Assembly (NCBI GenBank): GCA_026395675.1
Contig: JAPLYF010000001.1
Location: 1-6,866, forward strand
Length of the DNA stretch: 6,866 nt
Source: Candidatus Parcubacteria bacterium
Lineage (GTDB): Bacteria; Patescibacteriota; Patescibacteriia; CAIXNZ01
Reading direction: 5' to 3'
The notes under the pieces: generated by a model
Databases searched by the model: none
Told to the model about the DNA's origin: nothing
What the model saw: only the letters and a program-made list of their open reading frames with translations
Part shown: in pieces, positions 1 to 5,538 of the stretch
Numbering within the stretch: position 1 is the stretch's first letter
How the letters are laid out: every line of letters starts with the position of its first letter
Translations under genes and position numbers: made by a program

Positions 1-113
1 CTGATAATCAAAGCAATAAAGATAAGGGAGATGCTTTGGCCAAGTCCAAGACTTTGCAAATTAACGAACCAAGTGAAGAAGAAATGGCCAATTTCAGGCA
101 GAAAAAGCTATAA
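1..113 (+). CDS. C-terminal end of an unidentified protein (partial)
   Basis: An open frame enters from the left edge (first full codon at 3) and stops at the TAA at 111-113, giving 36 visible residues. They are very polar, rich in Lys, Glu, Asp, Asn and Gln, and end in FRQKKL. This looks like a disordered or helical hydrophilic tail. No domain motif is visible, so no function can be assigned. The frame has no internal stop and ends just before a good promoter, which supports a real gene end. The stop lies 40 bases before the next ATG, and that gene has its own promoter, so the two need not be co-transcribed. Confidence 0.6.
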   Translation, partial: DNQSNKDKGDALAKSKTLQINEPSEEEMANFRQKKL

Positions 114-118
114 AATGT

Positions 119-147
119 TTTACAGATCATAACAAAAATGATATAAT
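119..147 (+). promoter_or_regulatory. Sigma70-type promoter giving a likely leaderless transcript
   Basis: TTTACA (119-124) and a perfect TATAAT (142-147) are separated by 17 bp, the optimal spacing for a housekeeping sigma factor. Only six bases lie between the -10 box and the ATG at 154. A normal transcription start, about seven bases past the -10 box, would fall on or next to the A of that ATG. The mRNA would then start at, or within a base or two of, its start codon. No Shine-Dalgarno sequence is present. The motif and spacing are seen directly; leaderless initiation is inferred. Confidence 0.7.
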
Positions 148-153
148 TTTAAT

Positions 154-543
154 ATGCAGGAAAGAAGAAAAAATAGAATATTTTTTTCTGATTTGATTTT
201 ATCAAAATTTTTTTTGATTGGTTGTTTAGTTATTTTTTTTGTAATCTTATTTGGTTTGGCCAAGGGAACTATTAAGAATCATCAGGTCAGTGGTGAGATC
301 AAGGATTTAGAAGATCAAATTCAGAGTTTATCAAGGCAAAATCAAGAATTCAGCCAGCTCATAGAATTTTTAAAATCAGATGCCTATGTTGAGCAAGAGG
401 CAAAATTAAAATTAGGCCTGAAAAAAACTGGTGAAAATCTTGTCGTTATACCGCAGCCGGCTACCAATCTGCTAGCCAGTAAAAATGAGGTAGATAAGGG
501 TCTTTTTAATCCTGTGAAATGGTGGGCATATTTTTTTAAATAA
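154..543 (+). CDS. FtsB/DivIC-family septum formation initiator protein
   Basis: This is a small bitopic divisome protein. In well-studied bacteria FtsB/DivIC forms a coiled-coil complex with FtsL and FtsQ/DivIB that helps activate septal peptidoglycan synthesis. The 129 residues follow the family plan: a basic cytoplasmic N-terminus (MQERRKNR), one membrane segment (about 17-36), a Gln/Glu-rich coiled coil (about 41-75), then the conserved ending around 79-100. That ending reads YVEQEAKLKLGLKKTGE, matching the usual pattern of Tyr, acidic residues, a Leu-Gly step and a Gly-Glu turn. A tail of about 29 residues (101-129, ending WWAYFFK) extends past it. The start is fixed by the promoter just upstream; there is no ribosome site. 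A foldase gene follows after 38 bp. The family call is secure, but whether it is the FtsB or DivIC ortholog cannot be told. Confidence 0.85.
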   Translation: MQERRKNRIFFSDLILSKFFLIGCLVIFFVILFGLAKGTIKNHQVSGEIKDLEDQIQSLSRQNQEFSQLIEFLKSDAYVEQEAKLKLGLKKTGENLVVIPQPATNLLASKNEVDKGLFNPVKWWAYFFK

Positions 544-581
544 ATTAACAAGTTACTAATTATATTTAGTTAAAACAAACT

Positions 582-1523
582 ATGGATTTTAAAATTTTTA
601 AAAGAGGGAAAAATTTGAAACGGGGGATAAGAATAAGAAATTTTGTTTTAGCGGCTTTGCTGGTTATTTTTGTGGTTTTTATTTTATGTATAGGCATTTT
701 AAGCTGGGGAATTTATAAATTAGAGTGGCGAGGGCACTTAATTGAAAATATTATGATGGTGATTCCCATGCCTGTGGCTAAAGTCGGGAATAATTATGTT
801 TTTTCATCAGATTATTATGCTGATTTAAAATCCGCGCGAAAATTTTATGCCAAACAAAAAGAAAATAATTTTCCTAATATCCCCAGCGACGCTGATTTAA
901 AAAAGATTATCCTAGAAGATCGTTTAATTGAAAATATCTTGGTTGGACAAATAGCGCGAAAATATAAAATTACAGTCACTGATCAGGAAATCAATGATAA
1001 AATGGATGCAATCATTAAAAATAAAGGCAGCCAACAAGAAGTTGAAAAATTTTTGGCTGATAATTATGGCTTAGATATTTCCGGTTATAAAAAATATTTT
1101 ATTAAACCAAATTTGTTTTATGATAAAACCAATCAGGCAGTAATTGATGATGAAAGTATTAATGGCGCGGCCAAAAAAAAGATTCAGGACGCCTTAAATC
1201 ATTTACGCAACAATGAAGATTTTGACAAAGTGGCCATGGAGTACACTGAAGAGTCCGATCCTTTGGGTAATAAAATTATCAAAGAAAATTTTCTGAGGGG
1301 TGAATTGCCCAATGATATTGAGGACCAGCTATATGGCATGAAAGAGGGTACTTATACCGATGTCTTAACTTTGCCTACGGCTTTGGCAATTTTTAAACTT
1401 GATAAAAAAGATGAAAACAAGGGCGTTTTAGGTCTTAGCACAATAATTGTGAATATTAAAACCTTGAAGGATATTTTGCCAGAAGAAAAACAAAAAACGC
1501 AAATAAAGATTTACGTTTATTGA
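582..1523 (+). CDS. Membrane-anchored SurA/parvulin-like peptidyl-prolyl isomerase (divergent)
   Basis: A probable extracytoplasmic folding factor. A basic N-terminus (1-19) precedes one membrane segment (about 20-45); the rest should lie outside the membrane. Residues 65-185 resemble the SurA N-terminal chaperone region: VAKVGNNYVFSSDYY, then helices with a 'TVTDQEINDKMD' type motif. Residues 190-275 resemble a PpiC rotamase: 'KIQDALNHLRNNEDFDKVAMEY' is cut here as IQDALNHL then EDFDKVAMEY, followed by ESDPLGN and GELPNDIEDQLYGMKEG. The Gly-Gly-Asp-Leu-Gly segment typical after the DP motif is replaced by KIIKENFLRG, so isomerase activity is doubtful and a pure chaperone role is possible. 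The C-terminus ends in QIKIYVY and runs straight into an AT-rich repeat. The start has no visible ribosome site. Fold family fairly sure, activity unsure. Confidence 0.75.
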   Translation: MDFKIFKRGKNLKRGIRIRNFVLAALLVIFVVFILCIGILSWGIYKLEWRGHLIENIMMVIPMPVAKVGNNYVFSSDYYADLKSARKFYAKQKENNFPNIPSDADLKKIILEDRLIENILVGQIARKYKITVTDQEINDKMDAIIKNKGSQQEVEKFLADNYGLDISGYKKYFIKPNLFYDKTNQAVIDDESINGAAKKKIQDALNHLRNNEDFDKVAMEYTEESDPLGNKIIKENFLRGELPNDIEDQLYGMKEGTYTDVLTLPTALAIFKLDKKDENKGVLGLSTIIVNIKTLKDILPEEKQKTQIKIYVY

Positions 1524-1554
1524 TTAGGAATTTGGAATTAGGCATTGGGAATTA
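1524..1554. repeat. Degenerate GGAATT-type intergenic repeat
   Basis: Directly after the foldase stop codon there are several imperfect copies of a unit like GGAATTAGG or GGAATTTGG. The same flavour, on the opposite strand, occurs after ftsE. No function can be read from it. It may be a spacer or a decayed short repeat. Confidence 0.5.
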
Positions 1555-1576
1555 GTACAAGGAAAATTTTAATTTG

Positions 1577-1671
1577 AGCCGAGAAGGGGTCTCGAACCCC
1601 TGACCTGTGGTTTACGATACCACCGCTCTACCAACCCCGAAGGGGAGCCTTTGGCTCTGAGTTATCATGAG
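1577..1671 (-). pseudogene. tRNA-Thr(CGT)-like gene with a double-hairpin insert in the D arm and a mismatched 5' acceptor strand
   Basis: The 3' 58 nucleotides (1577-1634) are a normal tRNA: D-stem strand GAGC, anticodon stem GTGGT/ACCAC with loop ATCGTAA (anticodon CGT, Thr), T arm AGGGG/CCCCT with loop TTCGAGA, and 3' acceptor strand TCTCGGC. The 5' part is abnormal. A 22-nt GC-rich double hairpin (1635-1656) sits where the D loop should be. Upstream, GATAACTCAG resembles the common GATAGCTCAG start of a D arm. Removing the 22 nt gives exactly 73 nt, but the 5' acceptor strand CTCATGA pairs poorly with TCTCGGC (about three Watson-Crick pairs of seven). Another reading uses GCCAAAG plus GCTC from the hairpins as acceptor and D-stem strands; it also leaves mismatches and a 16-nt D loop. 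A decayed gene is most likely; an odd functional tRNA is possible. No CCA is encoded. Confidence 0.6.
1635..1656. repeat. GC-rich double hairpin inside a tRNA-like gene
   Basis: Two adjacent tight palindromes are visible: CCCC-GAA-GGGG (1635-1645) and AGCC-TTT-GGCT (1646-1656). Together they make 22 bp of GC-rich sequence in an AT-rich region, placed within the D arm of the tRNA-like gene. The double-hairpin form resembles the palindrome at 6293-6329. It is inferred to be a small inserted palindromic element. Confidence 0.55.
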
Positions 1672-1717
1672 AAGAAATAAGCCGACGGTGGGATTTGAAC
1701 CCACAACCTACGGTTTA

Positions 1718-1855
1718 CCTGCCTTCGTTGTCAAATATTAAATAATTATACGATTTAATTAGCCGGAGATGGGATTTGAACCCATGACCTACGCGTTACG
1801 AGTGCGTTGCTCTACCACTGAGCTACCCCGGCAAAACATAACTTCGGCAGGCAGG
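1718..1855 (-). other. 138-bp insert in the tRNA-Thr anticodon loop, with terminal inverted repeats and a cargo tRNA
   Basis: The insert begins and ends with a perfect 6-bp inverted repeat (CCTGCC at 1718-1723, GGCAGG at 1850-1855) lying exactly at the tRNA break. At the right end GGCAGG is part of GGCAGGCAGG, a string that also occurs at 6301-6310. The insert holds a complete tRNA-Thr (1761-1832) on the same strand, with 43 bp of AT-rich sequence on one side and 23 bp on the other. It has no room for a protein or for a group I intron core outside the cargo tRNA. In RNA the inverted repeats would stack a 6-bp helix beyond the anticodon stem, across an internal loop of four and three nucleotides. 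Whether it is a mobile element, a recombination product or a removable intervening sequence cannot be decided from sequence alone. Confidence 0.55.
1761..1832 (-). tRNA. tRNA-Thr(CGT), nested inside the split tRNA-Thr
   Basis: A complete 72-nt cloverleaf, read on the minus strand. Acceptor GCCGGGG/CTCCGGC has one G-T pair; D stem GCTC/GAGC with loop AGTGGTA; anticodon arm ACGCA-CTCGTAA-CGCGT with anticodon CGT and an A-C mismatch at the loop-closing pair; variable AGGTC; T arm ATGGG/CCCAT with loop TTCAAAT; discriminator T. It should read ACG codons. CCA is not encoded. Its sequence differs from the two flanking Thr tRNAs in the acceptor and anticodon stems, so it is not a recent tandem copy of either. 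Confidence 0.93.
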
Positions 1856-1896
1856 CGATACCGTTGCACTACCGTTGTGCTACGTCGGCACGACTT

Positions 1897-1967
1897 AGCG
1901 GGATACGGGAATCGAACCCGCGTCTCAACCTTGGGAAGGTCGTATACTACCATTGTAATAATCCCGC
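1897..1967 (-). tRNA. tRNA-Gly(CCC)
   Basis: A 71-nt cloverleaf on the minus strand, the first gene of the tRNA cluster in transcription order. Acceptor GCGGGAT/ATCCCGC is perfect. The D stem TTAC/GTAT has a mismatched outer pair. Anticodon arm CGACC-TTCCCAA-GGTTG gives anticodon CCC, which reads GGG. The T arm GCGGG-TTCGATT-CCCGT is regular, with discriminator T and no CCA. The 5' half of the split tRNA-Thr starts only 7 nt downstream, so the cluster is probably co-transcribed. No clear promoter was found between it and 2021. Confidence 0.93.
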
Positions 1968-2021
1968 AAGGATAACGAATTTACAAATAAACTATAAATA
2001 TACAAATATTAATTTAAATTT

Positions 2022-2873
2022 ATGCCAGCATTATTTCTAGAAATTTTAATACCAACATTATTAATCGCGGGTATCATTGGATTTTTTGTTACTGCTTATG
2101 TTTTGTTTTTGGTAACTAAAAAAATATTTAAGATCGACAAGTCAAGTTATAAAATTTCCATGCTCATTACTTTATGGACGGTTATTCTGGGAATTATTAT
2201 TTTTATTATTTGTTTAGCCCTTTCAAGTGCAATTAATATAAGTTTTTTATCGAACATACTATCTATTATTATTAATTTTATTATTTTGCACTTTTTATTG
2301 AAAAAATATTATCAGACAAGTTTAAAAAGAAACCTTTTTATTTATATAGTTTTTATCATTATAAATGGAATCGCCACAGTTATTGTTTCATTAGCAATAA
2401 TCATGCCAGTCCGTTCTTTAGTTATAGAGCCATTTTATACCAAAGGTGCTAATATGGAGCCAACATTTCATGAGAATGATTATTTAATAATAAATAAATT
2501 TGATAAAAATTTTCAAAGGGCAGATATAATAGTTTTTCGTTATCCAAAAGACCCAAGTCAATATTTTATTAAAAGAATCATTGGTTTGCCGGGTGAAGAA
2601 GTCAGCTTTGCTAATGGCAAGATATTAATCAATGGCCAAGCTTTAGATGAAAGTGTGTATCTAGCCAAAGGAATGCAAACTGAAGCAATTGGAACTCAAG
2701 AATTTAAATTAGGCGCAGATGAATATTTTGTTGTAGGCGATAATAGGGCAGCAAGCTTAGATTCACGCAGATTTGGGCCAATTAACAAAAATTTAATTGT
2801 TGGGAAATATTGGTTTGCACCGCCAAGTATAATGCCAAGTATAATTAAAAATTTTTATGAAACAAGTCTATAA
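2022..2873 (+). CDS. lepB: Signal peptidase I-like membrane protein with Asn at the nucleophile position
   Basis: Type I signal peptidase (family S26) removes signal peptides from exported proteins using a Ser/Lys pair outside the membrane. Here about four hydrophobic segments (roughly 7-31, 45-67, 72-93, 106-128) precede the catalytic part, more than the usual one or two. The conserved boxes are clear: GANMEPTF (142-149), FIKRIIGLPGE (182-192, with the expected general base Lys184), and VVGDNRAASLDSRRFGP (237-253). In the first box the family has Ser-Met; here it is Asn144-Met, encoded by AAT at 2451-2453. AGT would be Ser, a single-base difference. Taken at face value the protein lacks its nucleophile and would be inactive, regulatory, or chemically different. 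The gene overlaps the next one by 17 bp. No ribosome site is seen before the ATG. Family call is firm, activity is not. Confidence 0.85.
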   Translation: MPALFLEILIPTLLIAGIIGFFVTAYVLFLVTKKIFKIDKSSYKISMLITLWTVILGIIIFIICLALSSAINISFLSNILSIIINFIILHFLLKKYYQTSLKRNLFIYIVFIIINGIATVIVSLAIIMPVRSLVIEPFYTKGANMEPTFHENDYLIINKFDKNFQRADIIVFRYPKDPSQYFIKRIIGLPGEEVSFANGKILINGQALDESVYLAKGMQTEAIGTQEFKLGADEYFVVGDNRAASLDSRRFGPINKNLIVGKYWFAPPSIMPSIIKNFYETSL

Positions 2874-3804
2874 ATTACTTATTATTCTAGCAGTTTTTAG
2901 CTTGCCGGTCAATTTTGTTTTGGCAGCAGATAACCCTTTTACTGGCGAGGTTGATAATGCTCCGAATTTAAACCAGATTGTATTTAACAATGCAGCAAGC
3001 CAGACCGTTAGTCCTGCAGAACCCGCCCCAAATACTAGCAACCAAGTTGTCCCAAATACTGCTGTTCCAAATATTCAAGTTAATGATAATCTTATCCTTT
3101 TAAACACATTAAATTTAAGTTTGGGTAAAGAAGAAGTTTGGGAGGGAAAGAAAACAAAAGTTTTTGACAACAAATTTGTTTTTCAAATTGATGAAAAAGA
3201 TTTTAAAGCCGACTCTAATTTAGAGCTAAAGGAAATGATGTTGGCGCCTGCTAGCAAAATGGCGCCGCCAAATGGTTTACAAATGGCCAGCCGAATTTAT
3301 CAGTTTGATTTGAAGCCGATAGAAGATGTTAAATTTGCCAAAGATTTTTGGATTTCAATCAAGTATGACCAAAAAGATTATTTTAGGAAAAACCTTTATT
3401 ATTATGATGAAGCAACAAACCAATGGAAAGGCATAAAATCAATTATCAGCGATGGCGCCAGTAAGATTATTGCGAAATTTTCTCTGCCTTATGCCAAGGT
3501 TGCGATTTTGGAAGATTTAAGCATTATGACTCAAGGCACTGCTTCCTGGTATAAATACAAAGGTTGCAATTGCGCGGCTTCTCCAGATTATCCCAAAGGG
3601 ACAAAACTTAAAGTTACCAATCTGGATAATGGCAAAAGCATTGTTGTAAAAGTTAATGATTGGGGACCCGATCGCAGCATTTTTCCTAATCGAGTGATTG
3701 ATCTTGACTCAGTTGCCTTTAAAAAAATAGCGCGTAAAGGCGCTGGCTTGTGCCGTGTGAGCGTAGAGCCATATAATGACAGTGTTGTTTCAACTTTAAA
3801 GTAA
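2857..3804 (+). CDS. Secreted RlpA-like double-psi beta-barrel protein
   Basis: RlpA proteins bind septal glycan, and some are lytic transglycosylases that cut stem-peptide-free glycan strands. The 315 residues show a signal peptide (about 1-24: KQVYK, a hydrophobic core, then VLAAD), and a Pro/Ala/Asn-rich linker (about 44-75). A middle domain of unknown type, probably beta-rich, covers about 80-220. The C-terminal double-psi barrel is at 225-306. Barrel hallmarks are GTASWYKYKG, PKGTKLKVTNLDNGKSIVVK, NDWGPDR and RVIDLDSVAFKKIA. The usual DRGP motif reads Asp268-Trp-Gly-Pro; the Asp is kept and the Arg is replaced by Trp. Cys237, Cys239 and Cys299 could form a disulfide. The start lies inside the end of the signal peptidase-like gene (17-bp overlap), which suggests translational coupling. 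ftsE follows after 8 bp. Cell-wall role inferred; enzymatic activity unproven. Confidence 0.85.
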   Translation: MKQVYKLLIILAVFSLPVNFVLAADNPFTGEVDNAPNLNQIVFNNAASQTVSPAEPAPNTSNQVVPNTAVPNIQVNDNLILLNTLNLSLGKEEVWEGKKTKVFDNKFVFQIDEKDFKADSNLELKEMMLAPASKMAPPNGLQMASRIYQFDLKPIEDVKFAKDFWISIKYDQKDYFRKNLYYYDEATNQWKGIKSIISDGASKIIAKFSLPYAKVAILEDLSIMTQGTASWYKYKGCNCAASPDYPKGTKLKVTNLDNGKSIVVKVNDWGPDRSIFPNRVIDLDSVAFKKIARKGAGLCRVSVEPYNDSVVSTLK

Positions 3805-3812
3805 ATTTATCT

Positions 3813-4493
3813 ATGATTAATTTTAAAAAAGTAAGTAAGATATTTTATCCCAAATCCGTGGCTCTCAAAGACATTAATCTGCACATCAGACCCAAGGAAT
3901 TTGTTTCCATTGTCGGTCAGAGCGGTGCAGGCAAAAGTACCATGATAAAGCTTTTAACGGCTGAAGAAAAACCAGAGCACGGCCAGATTATAATTGGCGG
4001 CTGGGATATCACTAATATTAATCAAAGAGAAATCCCCTTATTGCGGCGGCAGATCGGCACTGTTTATCAGGATTTTAAATTACTGCCTAAAAAAACAGTT
4101 TATGAAAATGTGGCTTTTGCCTTGGAAGTTTGCGGTATTAGCTCTCGCAAGATTAAAAATATCATTCCCCAGGTTTTGAAAATAGTGGGCCTGAAAGACA
4201 AGCATGACCGTTATCCGCACCAGCTTTCTGGCGGTGAAATCCAGAGAGCGGCCATTGCTCGGGCGCTGGTGCATCGCCCCAAAATTTTGCTGGCTGATGA
4301 ACCGACTGGCAATTTGGACAGCTTAAACACTAAAGACATTATTGACTTGCTTTTGAAAATAAATGAATTTGGCACCACGGTTATGCTGGTGACTCATAAT
4401 AAAGATGTAGTTAATAGGATAAAAAAACGCGTGGTTTTAATTGATCAGGGGCAGATAATTAGCGACCAAGAAGAAGGGAGGTATGTTTTGTAA
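3813..4493 (+). CDS. ftsE: Cell division ATP-binding protein FtsE
   Basis: This is the cytoplasmic ATPase of the FtsEX complex, which uses ATP to control peptidoglycan hydrolases at the division site through FtsX. All ABC landmarks are present in 226 residues, normal for FtsE: Walker A GQSGAGKS (35-42), Q-loop in YQDFKLL (85-91), signature LSGGEIQRAAIARAL (138-152), Walker B ILLADEP (158-164) with the following GNLD, and the switch His195 in VTHNKDVV. The VYQDFKLLPKKTVYENVAFAL stretch (84-104, quoted here in parts: YQDFKLL, then TVYENVAFAL) is typical of FtsE rather than other ABC proteins. The ATG is 9 bases after the stop of the RlpA-like gene, with no ribosome site. ftsX follows, but 126 bp away rather than overlapping. 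Confidence 0.96.
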   Translation: MINFKKVSKIFYPKSVALKDINLHIRPKEFVSIVGQSGAGKSTMIKLLTAEEKPEHGQIIIGGWDITNINQREIPLLRRQIGTVYQDFKLLPKKTVYENVAFALEVCGISSRKIKNIIPQVLKIVGLKDKHDRYPHQLSGGEIQRAAIARALVHRPKILLADEPTGNLDSLNTKDIIDLLLKINEFGTTVMLVTHNKDVVNRIKKRVVLIDQGQIISDQEEGRYVL

Positions 4494-4534
4494 ATTTTTA
4501 ATTTCTAATTTCTAATTTTTAATCAATGATTAAA
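4494..4534. repeat. AT-rich tandem 7-mer repeat plus small palindrome between ftsE and ftsX
   Basis: Four consecutive 7-bp units of the form ATTT(C/T)TA run from 4494 to 4521, starting immediately after the ftsE stop. They merge into a perfect palindrome, TTTAATCA-A-TGATTAAA, at 4518-4534. The rest of the 126-bp spacer (to 4619) is AT-rich with no gene. A TATAAT at 4591-4596 could be a -10 box for ftsX, but no good -35 box sits at the right distance. Confidence 0.65.
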
Positions 4535-4619
4535 TTTTAAATGAATAAATTTATTTTGTTATTTAGACATTTAAAGATTCATTTAGCATTTATAATTTAA
4601 AATTTGAAATTGTTTTATT

Positions 4620-5531
4620 ATGTTAACCTCTTTTTTTCGAGTTATAAAATTTTCTTTCCAGGATTTTTTCAGAAATTTCTGGTTATCTTTTGTGACCCTG
4701 ACTATTTTTATTCTGGCGCTTTTTTCCATAAACTTGCTGATTATTTTTAATGTGATAGCCAAAACAGCGATTGCCTCAATCGAAGGAAAAGTTGATATTG
4801 CTTTATATTTTAAGCCAGAGATTAAAGAAGATCAGGTTCAAAATGTCCAGCGCTATTTGCAGAGTTTAATGCAAGTCAAAGCTGTGGATTATATTTCTAA
4901 AGATCAGGCCTTAGAGAGCTTTAAAAATAAACATAAAGATAACCAGCAGATTATTGAATCTTTAAATGAGCTTGATAAAAATCCTTTAGGCGCCAGTTTG
5001 GTGATTAAAGCTAAAAGCACTAATGATTACCCTGTAATTTTGGAAGATTTGTCTGATCCCCAGTATAATAATTTAATTGAGAGCAAGGATTTTGATGATC
5101 ACAAACAGATTATTGAGCGCATAACAGGTATAACCAAAAGAGTAAGTAATGGTGTTTTTGTGATTGCCCTGATTTTCACATTTATTTCCATTCTTATTAT
5201 TTTTAATGCTATCAGAATGGCGATTTATACTCATCGCGAAGAAATAATTGCCATGAAGCTGGTGGGCGCGACCAACTGGTTTGTGCAAGCGCCATATTTA
5301 CTGCAGGGAATTATTTTTGCTTTTTTTTCACTGGTAATTTCAGTGATTATAATTTATCCTTTGCTGGGATTTTTACAACCCTATTTGGCTTTGATTTTGG
5401 AAAGCGATTTTAATATTATTAGTTATTTTAATCAGAATTTTGCCATGATTTTTGGTCTGGAATTTTTAGGCGCTATAATTATAAATTTATTGAGCAGTTA
5501 TCTGGCGGTAAATCGCTATGTGAAGGTTTAA
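4620..5531 (+). CDS. ftsX: Cell division membrane protein FtsX
   Basis: FtsX is the membrane partner of FtsE. Its outer loop recruits and switches on cell-wall hydrolases. The 303 residues follow the family plan: a short cytoplasmic start, TM1 (about 22-44), a large extracytoplasmic domain (about 50-170), TM2 (about 177-199), the family signature HREEIIAMKLVGATNWFV (205-222), TM3 (about 226-248) and TM4 (about 274-295). The end is NRYVKV. The extracytoplasmic loop contains the typical KVDIALYFKPE start and the YISKDQALESFK motif. The ATG has no Shine-Dalgarno site; a TATAAT at 4591-4596 might give it a separate start of transcription with a short leader. Separation from ftsE by repeats is unusual for this pair. 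It is the last gene of the + strand envelope block. Confidence 0.95.
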   Translation: MLTSFFRVIKFSFQDFFRNFWLSFVTLTIFILALFSINLLIIFNVIAKTAIASIEGKVDIALYFKPEIKEDQVQNVQRYLQSLMQVKAVDYISKDQALESFKNKHKDNQQIIESLNELDKNPLGASLVIKAKSTNDYPVILEDLSDPQYNNLIESKDFDDHKQIIERITGITKRVSNGVFVIALIFTFISILIIFNAIRMAIYTHREEIIAMKLVGATNWFVQAPYLLQGIIFAFFSLVISVIIIYPLLGFLQPYLALILESDFNIISYFNQNFAMIFGLEFLGAIIINLLSSYLAVNRYVKV

Positions 5532-5538
5532 GGAGAAA

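Larger units (their letters stand above)
1680..1889 (-). tRNA. tRNA-Thr interrupted in the anticodon loop by a 138-bp insert that contains another tRNA
   Basis: On the minus strand the 5' half is 1889-1856 and the 3' half 1717-1680. Joined, they give a 72-nt tRNA in which every stem is perfect: acceptor GCCGACG/CGTCGGC, D stem GCAC/GTGC, anticodon stem ACGGT/ACCGT, T stem GTGGG/CCCAC with loop TTCAAAT, discriminator T. The break lies inside the anticodon loop. Because a G can be assigned to either side, the rejoined loop is ATCGTAA (anticodon CGT) or, with a one-base-shifted cut pair, ATGGTAA (GGT). Both are threonine anticodons. CGT would match the damaged neighbour's loop; GGT would be the usual isoacceptor for ACC and ACU. 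The intact stems suggest either a recent insertion or an insert that is removed from the RNA. No known bacterial splicing system is evident here. No CCA is encoded. Confidence 0.7.

Noticed and set aside
1521..1541. UGA read as glycine, as in some Patescibacteria
   Set aside because: All other genes have normal lengths with UGA as stop, and reading through this one only adds a few residues of repeat sequence before TAG.
1728..1756. TTGTCA and TATACG as a + strand promoter in the tRNA insert
   Set aside because: It would read antisense into the tRNAs, and the match is poor for an AT-rich stretch.
1718..1855. Group I intron in the tRNA anticodon loop
   Set aside because: Only 66 bp remain outside the nested tRNA, too little for the conserved catalytic core, and none of its motifs are visible.
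1769..1975. 68-residue + strand reading frame
   Set aside because: It is the antisense translation of tRNA genes (the familiar GFEPMTYALR-type product); the minus-strand cloverleafs explain the sequence.
1993..1998. TATAAA as a -10 box for the signal peptidase-like gene
   Set aside because: No -35 box at suitable spacing; AT content alone would give such matches often.
3994..4274. Frames of 61 and 64 residues inside ftsE
   Set aside because: Shadows of the ftsE frame with no ribosome site or protein-like pattern.
5073..5288. Minus-strand frame of 71 residues inside ftsX
   Set aside because: It lies wholly within ftsX, whose motifs are clear, and has no signals of its own.
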